Of a stretch of DNA of 6,072 bases, positions 1-5,609 are shown piece by piece. The DNA lies in contig JAISYW010000129.1 of NCBI GenBank assembly GCA_031269645.1, forward strand, positions 1 to 6,072, given 5' to 3'. A program made the translations under genes and the position numbers. This stretch comes from Holosporaceae bacterium. Lineage in GTDB: Bacteria > Pseudomonadota > Alphaproteobacteria > UBA3830. Below the pieces are notes generated by a model, which was not told the DNA's origin, did no database searches, and saw only the letters and a program-made list of their open reading frames with translations. Position 1 is the stretch's first letter. Each line of letters begins with the position of its first letter.

Positions 1-182
1 ATGAGAGAATCTACTCTAAAATTTAGAAGATTTTTAGCTTTTTCTTAAATTATTTCTGAAATCATACTAATAAAATAATCATGTTCGATATTATTTTTTT
101 TGCTACTTGGAGTATCCAAAACTCGAGAGTTAAAAATTGCAAAATTTTACAAACGAACAAAATGAATAATGATGGATATAGA

Positions 183-2477
183 ATGTCGAAGAAATTACAA
201 AAATTAAAAATCATATTATGCTGCGCTATTTTTGTGGTAATTATATGCGATAAAGTAAATTGCACTCCGTGGAGTAATAGGACCAGAGAACATTTGTTTG
301 GGAGATGTGGACTTTGCTATACTATCGCCGGCTGCCAAGATCAGACACATTCTAACATTGGCATACATACAGAAGACTTTCCATGTAATAATCATCAACA
401 TTGCGGAAGAGAGCATTTACGCTTTAATAATCATAATCTGAATTCACTTAACGCTAATGGTGCTAATCATTATCATATTGTAGGGTTTTGTAATATAGCT
501 CATTGTCACAATCCTAACCATGTAACTATCGGACAGCATGCAAATGCTTCAATTCAAGATGAAGGATTTAGATGGAGAAATACCTTTAATTTTAATTTAC
601 AAAATCATCAGGGTAATGCTTTAAACATACAAAATTGGCAATTTAATCAAATCATAGAATGGAATTCACTGAGACAACCTGAAGTATTTTCTCAAAATTT
701 AGCATATCTAGAGAATAATAATCAAGGACAGCGATCTAACGGAATTCACCGACATTTAGCTAATATTGTACATAATGTGAACAAAATTCATAGATGGAAC
801 TGCGTAAGTGTATCCGCAGCTGCAGTGACTATCGTTGTTGAAAATCCGCAGGGGACATTCAATGCATATTCAAGAGTTATTACAACGCTAGGCAATAATG
901 TTTACGTATCAAAGATCAATACTCCTATAAAACAGTCCGTTAGAGACGCTATCAATGCCGCTCCTCAAGCCATGCGTGCACCCGCTCTAGAAGCTCTAAA
1001 CGTAAACGATCAGCAGAATAACATTTTTTCATATATTAACATCGCAAATATCGCAAGCCTCAACGAATTTTTGGATTGTAATTTAATAGTTGGTGATTAT
1101 GGATGCACAGAAGGCAAAATTTTGTCAGCCATCCTGGATAACACAAGATTGCGTTGGAATATCGATCAATTGCTAACGCATGCGGGACAAAATGGGCATC
1201 CAGAAAATATAAGATTAATCGTTCTTCATATAGGAACATCCATGGATCCGTGTGCTCGCTGCGTCAGATGCCTTGCTGGACTTTCAAGAAGGATAAATTA
1301 TGGGAATAATTTTGACGTACTTGATAATCCGCGAGGTTTGAATAATTTTAACGGCATAAATGCTAAATTTCTCATAGAAGTATCATCAGGAGGGCACTAC
1401 CTTACTACAACGCAGGAAGTTGATAATTTTGCAAGATATGGTTATGGTTTGTGCTCACACACTGAATGCGCCGGACATGATGGGCAAGAGGGCGCAGCAA
1501 TAAATATTCGATTGCGAGATTCTGGAATTCCCGTTCTTGCTCCACCAAATCCACTACCAGCAGCATTTGTTGCGCCGCAGATTGCTGGAGTTGGTGTGCT
1601 TAAATATGTCGCGCCAGCGGTTCATGCTAATTCGTTTGTTCCAGTTGTATTTGCTGTAGACGATGCAAATGCTGCACAGGTGAATACGGCAGCTCAGACA
1701 TTGTTTGATCAAATTCGTGTGATGCTTGCCGCACACATTACAGTTGCAGATGCACGTGAACGTCTGGCTCCAATGTTGAATGCTTTCGTAGTAGCTGGAG
1801 CGGTTCCTGCTGGAAATCTCGCAGACGCTATAAATGCATTTACTGCTAACACAAATCAGGCCAACGCCCAAAGTGTTTTGAATTTGTTCTATGGTGGTAT
1901 ATACAATTTGCAGCCCATCGTTGAAGGTAATCATCAGGATTTTGCGAATAATGTAATGAATGGACTAATTCTACTTGCTGACGATGTTGCAAGAATTGTT
2001 GAACATAACGCTGATCATGACAACATGCTTGGTACAATCGTAGCGCGCTTGATAGCGTTTAGAGATGCTGGGCTAGTGTATCCAAATGGTGACGAAGTCG
2101 CTGGAAGTGCTGAATATGCTACTTTCTTGGGGGCAGCTACTGCAGTCAACGCTCAGGCATTCGCTGATGCTCTGCATACGGGAGAACCCGTGGTGCAAGC
2201 ACATGCTGTTGTTCCAGCTATATTGTTTATACCTAACGGCACCAATGCAGGATGGGAATTTGATCACTCTTTTCCACCATATATAATTTTAGGAAGAACA
2301 GAAAGCGCACCGGATGAAATCAGAGCGCCTGTATATGATGGTTTAATTAGGTACACTTGTGGCACAATTCAAGACATTGCACCAAACCAGCGGCAACATA
2401 GAGGAGATGCTCAAGTTCACACAGCTACAGCAGCGCGAAATCATAACTGTCGAGTGGATTTGCCTCAAGTGCATTAA
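183..2477 (+). CDS. Exported Cys/His-rich protein with deaminase-superfamily-like core; candidate effector or toxin
   Basis: I chose the ATG at 183 (764 aa): it starts a good signal peptide (basic Lys3-Lys9, hydrophobic residues 10-22) and has a weak GGA 6-7 nt upstream. In-frame ATGs at 81 and 162 have no ribosome binding site and would put about 30 odd residues before the signal. In this numbering the order is: a His/Asn/Cys-rich N-terminal part with two similar modules (Cys45-Cys51-His56-His62 and Cys103-Cys108-His113-His119); a core at about 205-410 with a hydrophobic strand near 207-220, Cys308-Thr-Glu310 opening a helix, and a strand ending Pro356-Cys357-Ala-Arg-Cys360; a third Cys/His cluster (424, 429, 432); an Ala/Val-rich, probably helical stretch at about 450-690; and a Cys/His-containing tail. 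[HC]-x-E plus P-C-x-x-C are the zinc and catalytic signatures of the nucleotide/nucleic-acid deaminase superfamily, in which polymorphic toxins and the rickettsial OTT_1508 type occur. Deaminase activity is inferred from motifs only; substrate and target are unknown. No immunity gene is recognisable. Confidence 0.72.
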   Translation: MSKKLQKLKIILCCAIFVVIICDKVNCTPWSNRTREHLFGRCGLCYTIAGCQDQTHSNIGIHTEDFPCNNHQHCGREHLRFNNHNLNSLNANGANHYHIVGFCNIAHCHNPNHVTIGQHANASIQDEGFRWRNTFNFNLQNHQGNALNIQNWQFNQIIEWNSLRQPEVFSQNLAYLENNNQGQRSNGIHRHLANIVHNVNKIHRWNCVSVSAAAVTIVVENPQGTFNAYSRVITTLGNNVYVSKINTPIKQSVRDAINAAPQAMRAPALEALNVNDQQNNIFSYINIANIASLNEFLDCNLIVGDYGCTEGKILSAILDNTRLRWNIDQLLTHAGQNGHPENIRLIVLHIGTSMDPCARCVRCLAGLSRRINYGNNFDVLDNPRGLNNFNGINAKFLIEVSSGGHYLTTTQEVDNFARYGYGLCSHTECAGHDGQEGAAINIRLRDSGIPVLAPPNPLPAAFVAPQIAGVGVLKYVAPAVHANSFVPVVFAVDDANAAQVNTAAQTLFDQIRVMLAAHITVADARERLAPMLNAFVVAGAVPAGNLADAINAFTANTNQANAQSVLNLFYGGIYNLQPIVEGNHQDFANNVMNGLILLADDVARIVEHNADHDNMLGTIVARLIAFRDAGLVYPNGDEVAGSAEYATFLGAATAVNAQAFADALHTGEPVVQAHAVVPAILFIPNGTNAGWEFDHSFPPYIILGRTESAPDEIRAPVYDGLIRYTCGTIQDIAPNQRQHRGDAQVHTATAARNHNCRVDLPQVH

Positions 2478-2481
2478 TTGT

Positions 2482-2510
2482 TTGTATGTGCGATTAAAAA
2501 TTGGTATATT
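2482..2510 (+). promoter_or_regulatory. Candidate promoter for the 204-aa exported protein
   Basis: TTGTAT at 2482-2487 (3 of 6 to TTGACA) and TATATT at 2505-2510 (5 of 6 to TATAAT) are separated by 17 nt, and the -10 is preceded by TGG, an extended -10 form. Transcription would start near 2517, just before the ribosome binding site of the next gene. This would let that gene be expressed separately from the large upstream gene. In such AT-rich DNA chance matches are common. Confidence 0.4.
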
Positions 2511-2524
2511 CGTTCTATGATATT

Positions 2525-2529
2525 AGGAG
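2525..2529 (+). promoter_or_regulatory. Strong Shine-Dalgarno site
   Basis: AGGAG lies 7 nt before the ATG at 2537 and decides the start of the 204-aa exported protein over the upstream in-frame ATG at 2501. Confidence 0.8.
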
Positions 2530-2536
2530 ATGTATT

Positions 2537-3151
2537 ATGAAAAAAATGTTCGCGTTCTTGGGGATGAGTATCATTTTTGCCTCTAGTTGTAACGCTAGTC
2601 TTATTGATATAACAGATAAAAGATCTGAATATGTAGGAAGACTTAATGGAATAAGGGAAGTTTTATTTGGGGATGATTCTATAAGTGTTTGCTGCAAAGC
2701 AAAGTTAGCTGCTGTTTGCGCAGAGTTAAGCAAAGAAGAGACAGATTTCCGCCAAGTAATTTCTAACGTTTTTAGCGTTTTGCCGGAGGTTTCCGATAAT
2801 GACGGAGTCCATTTACTGAACAAAATTGCTGTACTCTCTGCTTTTCATCTTTTAAAAAAAGGAGTGTACGATTTCATTGGAGCTTCGTTTTGTCCTGAAG
2901 AAGAGGATCTGTCAGACATTAAAATAGAAGGTCAATCCACAACTCCATCCGATTTTAGGGAAATTCAAGACACCTTGCTTCAAAAACTGGAAACGACAGG
3001 AAGTTTGCCTGACACATCAGATGCTTTTGAAGATGTAGTAAAGGCCATTGTAAAACGGCGACCGAGGTCTGCTCCAGAAAGTATGGGGAGACAAGTTCGT
3101 CCAAAATCAGCTGATGCGAGATTGCGTGCAAAAACTACGGACGATTTATAA
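2537..3151 (+). CDS. Exported protein of unknown function, 204 aa
   Basis: The ATG at 2537 is preceded by AGGAG at 2525-2529 with 7 nt spacing, the best ribosome binding site in the window, and begins a classical signal peptide (MKK, hydrophobic to residue 16, likely cut after Cys18-Asn-Ala20). An ATG at 2501 in frame adds 12 residues that would spoil the signal and is rejected. The mature part is about 184 residues, mainly charged and probably helical, with Cys-Cys at 52-53, Cys61 and Cys119, an acidic stretch at 121-125, and a basic C-terminal tail (173-204) holding two short related pieces, RPRSAP at 175 and RPKSAD at 188. I recognise no family. It lies 59 nt after the deaminase-like gene on the same strand and both products are exported, so they may act together, but an immunity role is not shown. 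Its stop is 11 nt from the end of the converging recombinase remnant. Confidence 0.85.
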   Translation: MKKMFAFLGMSIIFASSCNASLIDITDKRSEYVGRLNGIREVLFGDDSISVCCKAKLAAVCAELSKEETDFRQVISNVFSVLPEVSDNDGVHLLNKIAVLSAFHLLKKGVYDFIGASFCPEEEDLSDIKIEGQSTTPSDFREIQDTLLQKLETTGSLPDTSDAFEDVVKAIVKRRPRSAPESMGRQVRPKSADARLRAKTTDDL

Positions 3152-3162
3152 ATCTTGAAACG

Positions 3163-3537
3163 TTAATAGTACTTTAAAACCCATTCCTCTTTCTCTCTCC
3201 AGTTCAATGGTATCTTATGGTTCGTGATTTCCTGTACAGCGAGATGTTTCGGCATGTTTCCATCCATAATCATCTGCTTTATCTTCGGGCTGAGGTTATT
3301 GAGAGAGATGAGCGAGCGCAGGTATCGTTGGGAGATTTTGTGTTGCACACAGAATTGTGCGTAGGAAATTCCGGAGGTATTTGCCAATTTGTCTTCGAGT
3401 ATTCGAGCTCTGGCAAGCAATTTCATGAGATGCGTTCTCGCGAAATAGTCGTCCGGTTTGATGATGTTGGGTCTGCGGTCGACTCTTGTGTCGATTTTTA
3501 GTGGGATGAAGACTTCTTTTGTTAAGGTTTCACACAT
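3163..3537 (-). CDS. Residual ORF: C-terminal DNA-binding part of a site-specific recombinase, 124 aa
   Basis: This is the open stretch of the recombinase remnant and could still be translated: the ATG at 3537 is preceded on the minus strand by AGGAAAGGA about 9 nt upstream. An ATG at 3591 in the same frame gives 18 more residues unlike the family. Residues 9-26 form the strand-rich 'F-I-P-L-x-I ... R-R-P-N-I-I' segment; 36-54 form a basic helix (HLMKLLARARILEDKL); 58-93 contain the helix-turn-helix, with KISQRYLRSLISLNNLSP followed by KIKQMIMDG; and 107-118 give the terminal I-P-L-x-W-R motif. In the full-length family this region follows the catalytic and zinc-ribbon domains and helps bind the recombination site. 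Alone it has no recombinase activity; it may be an unselected leftover or, less likely, a small DNA-binding protein. It resembles a ParB helix-turn-helix superficially, but the order of segments fits recombinases. Confidence 0.6.
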   Translation of the reverse strand: MCETLTKEVFIPLKIDTRVDRRPNIIKPDDYFARTHLMKLLARARILEDKLANTSGISYAQFCVQHKISQRYLRSLISLNNLSPKIKQMIMDGNMPKHLAVQEITNHKIPLNWREKEEWVLKYY

Positions 3538-3694
3538 ATTCAATATTCCTTTCCTACGCCGAGAGCTCCATGAACAAATTATCGAATCCACTCAAGTTTA
3601 CGATTGAGCTTGATGCCATTCTCTTTTATCTCAACAGAATCAACGAGCATTCGAACAATTTTGCGTTGTGGTTGATGGATTTGGAACGGTTATA
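3163..3694 (-). pseudogene. Decayed serine recombinase gene, C-terminal part
   Basis: Three reading frames of the minus strand together give the end of an alphaproteobacterial-type resolvase/invertase-family recombinase. Reading 5' to 3': around 3694 a YNRSK-like piece recalls the helical region after the zinc-ribbon domain; 3656-3606 reads VRMLVDSVEIKENGIKL, the typical 'R-x-L-V-x-x-V-x-I-x-x-x-G-I' segment; 3604-3557 in the next frame continues as IVNLSGFDNLFMELS and then hits a stop at 3554-3556; the C-terminal DNA-binding segment follows in the third frame from about 3537. The first shift fits one extra A in the CTCAATCG stretch (minus strand) near 3604-3605. The catalytic N-terminal domain with its serine is not found here, so the gene is both truncated and frameshifted. 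The left part is clear; the piece near 3694 is the least certain. It probably marks an old mobile element. Confidence 0.75.
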
Positions 3695-3718
3695 TTGGCA
3701 TCGTGGTATGACAAAAGT

Positions 3719-4519
3719 CTATTGTTTGTCCAAAATTTCTTGATTATAGATTTTTATCGCTTTTTTTGCAGAAACTGATCCGTTAGGCGTTAATAGTTTA
3801 AAAGTGTTTGTCGTATGATAATATTTAAATAATATAATGTCGTAATTTTTAACGTGAATAATTGTTTCAAAATTATTTGATAGATATCTATATAACCAAT
3901 TAATCGCACATTGGCTCATGCAAATTCCTACTGTTTTTCCAGCATTTTCTGAAACTATTTTCGAAACTCCAGTCAGTATTCTGTCGATGACTTCGCGGCC
4001 AGTTTCTCCAACTTTCTTATTCGCGCCGGCAGGGATGCGATAATCTATACATTTCGACATTTTTTCAAAGGACTGATGCTTGAAGGCGTCAGTTTTTTTC
4101 ATTCCCTCTAAGTGTCCTAATTTTTGTTCATCAAAATAATGCAACCGCACGCATTTAGATTCGCCGAGCAGATCTGCTGTTTCGCTAGCCCTTAAACTAT
4201 TCCCGGAGTATAATTTTTCAAACGGAATAGATATTTTTAACTGCATAAAACTTCTCAATTTTTCATTGTGAGCAGGTGATATTCCGGTATCCAGTTCAAT
4301 TCCGTGTACGAAATGATCATTTTTGGTCGGAGCGTGGCGCATAACAAAAAATATCGTGCAGGATTCAACTTTGTTCTCTAATTCTTCCTGCTTAATGAGA
4401 GATATTTCTGTATATTTTAGCGCAGTTTTTGCATTTTGTCGCAATTGATTATTGAAAAGTGAATCTATTTTTTTATTAGAAAGACTATCCATAATTCTCT
4501 TTTTAAGATATATCGACAT
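3719..4519 (-). CDS. Histidine phosphatase superfamily protein (phosphoglycerate-mutase-like) with altered catalytic site
   Basis: The 266-residue product has the landmarks of the superfamily: the first strand ending in Met60-Arg61-His62-Ala-Pro-Thr65 (the phospho-accepting His motif), LYSGNSLRASETADLL at 103-118 with Arg110 in the place of the conserved 'L-x-R-A-x-x-T-A' arginine, DEQKLGHLEG at 130-139 matching 'E-x-x-x-G-x-x-E-G' (acid residue Glu131), and Gly171-Glu172 matching the G-E-S/T position. The later 'S-H-G' motif, which carries the second catalytic His, instead reads Met-Ser-Gln203-Cys. That loss suggests weak or no phosphatase/mutase activity, or a binding role. The substrate cannot be told; members act on sugar phosphates, nucleotides or phosphoproteins. 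Residues 1-50 are an extra, lysine-rich, helical N-terminal part. The start may instead be Met10 (4492), which has AAGAGA just upstream; the 4519 ATG has no ribosome binding site. It lies on the same strand as the recombinase remnant. Confidence 0.8.
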   Translation of the reverse strand: MSIYLKKRIMDSLSNKKIDSLFNNQLRQNAKTALKYTEISLIKQEELENKVESCTIFFVMRHAPTKNDHFVHGIELDTGISPAHNEKLRSFMQLKISIPFEKLYSGNSLRASETADLLGESKCVRLHYFDEQKLGHLEGMKKTDAFKHQSFEKMSKCIDYRIPAGANKKVGETGREVIDRILTGVSKIVSENAGKTVGICMSQCAINWLYRYLSNNFETIIHVKNYDIILFKYYHTTNTFKLLTPNGSVSAKKAIKIYNQEILDKQ

Positions 4520-4718
4520 TAGTATAGATTTAATATTAATAAAAGGTAATTTTTATAAAAAGTTTAAATTTTTTTATATCAAATAATTCATATAGTTGGC
4601 GGCGCATAGCGCTTTTAGCGTCAAAACCAATCTGATTTTGTAAATTCAATTAATATTTTGATTTGGAACGCAACATGTGATACATATCTTTCGTGTTTAA
4701 TATTATGGAAAATAGTCG
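4520..4718. other. Divergent intergenic region, AT-rich, with a small GC-rich patch
   Basis: This 199-nt gap separates the minus-strand phosphatase-like gene from the plus-strand methyltransferase gene and must hold promoters for one or both. Reading minus, TATACT sits directly before the ATG at 4519, which would favour the inner start at 4492 if it is a -10 box. Reading plus, TTGATT (4658-4663), 17 nt, then TGA-TACATA (TACATA at 4681-4686) is a weak extended -10 promoter candidate. A GC-rich patch at about 4596-4620 contains GCGC-ATA-GCGC (4602-4612), only a 4-bp inverted repeat, with no T run after it, so I do not call it a terminator. No gene is seen. Confidence 0.4.
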
Positions 4719-5609
4719 ATGCTTTGTCATATTTGTGGCTCAGATACCAGTTTTGTGGGTATAAAAAAAGGAAAGTATTCCGTACGTGACTTTGAATTCA
4801 GAGAATGTAAAAATTGCGGTTTTGCTTTTGTCTCTAACCCGATAACTGATTGTAAAAGCTTGTATAACGAAGAATATTATCATGGTCACGGCGCTGATCC
4901 ATCTGTAGATTACGTTAGCGAACTCCTTCACCCAAATACAACCATACGTCGCTTTGAGTGGTACGGAATAACTGAAATGTTGGGTAATTTATTTGACATA
5001 GAAGGGGGGGGGGGGAGTAAAAAATGGCTGGACATCGGATGCGGCAACGGAGCGCTGGTGAGGTACGCGTTGAGTAGGAATATAAATTGCGTCGGCGCAG
5101 AGGAAGGTTGGATTGCAGATAAAGTTAGAACGGAATTTTCAATACCGATAATTCCGTTTGATGATATCCGCGGTACATATGATATAATCACAGCGATTGA
5201 AGTTATAGAGCATATACAGTATCCGCTAGAGTTTTTACAAAGATTGAAACAATTTATGAAACCAAACGGGTTATTTTTTTATACGACAGGAAATTCCTCC
5301 CCATTTAGAAATAATCTATTAAAATGGTCGTATGTCTGTCCAGAAGTACATATAAGTTATTTCAATCCGCACTGTATGAAAATAGCATTGGAGAAAACAG
5401 GGTTTAAGGCAATTCAATGCAGCAAATTACCGGCCGGCATGGAATATATTATTTTATTTAAGGTACTGAAAACGTTCGGCGTTAAACAATTTAAAATGAG
5501 CGATTATATAAAATCCTCGTCTATTTTCCGTTTTTTAATAAAAATAGGGGCAAGCTTGGTTAATAAGAAATATCAAATCTCCAATATGCCTATTGGAATA
5601 TGCAAATAA
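4719..5609 (+). CDS. Class I SAM-dependent methyltransferase with N-terminal zinc ribbon, sugar-modifying type
   Basis: The 296-residue product starts with a zinc-ribbon-like element, Cys3-x-x-Cys6 and Cys30-x-x-Cys33, followed by the SYNEEYY-like linker seen in this family (LYNEEYY at 48-54). The Rossmann-like methyltransferase domain has motif I LDIGCGNG at 104-111 (SAM binding), an acidic position in GAEEG at 126-130, and EVIEHI at 161-166, then the strand FFYTTGN (186-192) and HISYFNP (211-217). This layout is found in C- or O-methyltransferases acting on nucleotide sugars, glycans or lipids in envelope-polysaccharide clusters; the substrate cannot be told here. GGAAA lies 7 nt before the ATG at 4719. 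The gene overlaps the next ORF by 10 nt, suggesting translational coupling. Odd: a run of twelve G (5004-5015) encodes Gly96-Gly99 just before motif I; one base more or less would stop translation early. The last 50 residues are hydrophobic and basic, perhaps a membrane-associating tail. Confidence 0.85.
   Translation: MLCHICGSDTSFVGIKKGKYSVRDFEFRECKNCGFAFVSNPITDCKSLYNEEYYHGHGADPSVDYVSELLHPNTTIRRFEWYGITEMLGNLFDIEGGGGSKKWLDIGCGNGALVRYALSRNINCVGAEEGWIADKVRTEFSIPIIPFDDIRGTYDIITAIEVIEHIQYPLEFLQRLKQFMKPNGLFFYTTGNSSPFRNNLLKWSYVCPEVHISYFNPHCMKIALEKTGFKAIQCSKLPAGMEYIILFKVLKTFGVKQFKMSDYIKSSSIFRFLIKIGASLVNKKYQISNMPIGICK
5004..5015 (+). repeat. Homopolymeric G12 tract in the methyltransferase gene; candidate phase-variation switch
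   Basis: Twelve consecutive G lie in an otherwise AT-rich coding sequence. At length 12 the frame is open. With 13 G the frame becomes GAG then TAA immediately after the tract; with 11 G it runs about 14 codons beyond the tract to a TGA near 5058-5060. Such tracts gain or lose bases by slipped-strand mispairing, turning surface-modification genes on and off in several bacteria. Whether this one varies cannot be seen from one sequence; tract length is also error-prone in sequencing. Confidence 0.7.

Noticed and set aside
1..48. Open stretch from an ATG at position 1 to TAA at 46-48 (15 codons)
   Set aside because: Too short to support a gene; it may be the tail of an upstream gene cut by the window edge, but nothing in it identifies one.
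62..265. Minus-strand ORF of 67 codons over the start of the large secreted-protein gene
   Set aside because: Low-complexity Phe/Ile-rich product from AT-rich DNA, opposite a well-supported signal peptide; no ribosome binding site.
1554..1934. Minus-strand ORF of 126 codons with many Cys residues
   Set aside because: It mirrors the Ala/Val-rich coding strand of the real gene and has no domain logic; a shadow frame.
2537..2600. Lipoprotein signal in the small exported protein (Ala-Ser-Ser-Cys)
   Set aside because: The -3 position is Ala rather than Leu, and a better ordinary cleavage site follows at Cys-Asn-Ala.
3163..3537. ParB-like partition or transcription factor helix-turn-helix
   Set aside because: The helix-turn-helix resembles ParB, but the preceding F-I-P-L strand, basic helix and closing I-P-L-x-W segment, plus the pieces upstream in other frames, fit a recombinase C-terminus.
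3217..3743. Plus-strand ORFs of 94 and 74 codons across the recombinase remnant
   Set aside because: The minus strand carries recognisable recombinase sequence here, so these are shadows.
4596..4625. Terminator hairpin in the GC-rich patch of the intergenic region
   Set aside because: Only 4-bp stems can be formed and no T run follows; an operator or chance palindrome cannot be distinguished.
4928..5191. Minus-strand ORF of 87 codons over the methyltransferase
   Set aside because: Its proline run is the complement of the G12 tract; the opposite strand carries clear methyltransferase motifs.
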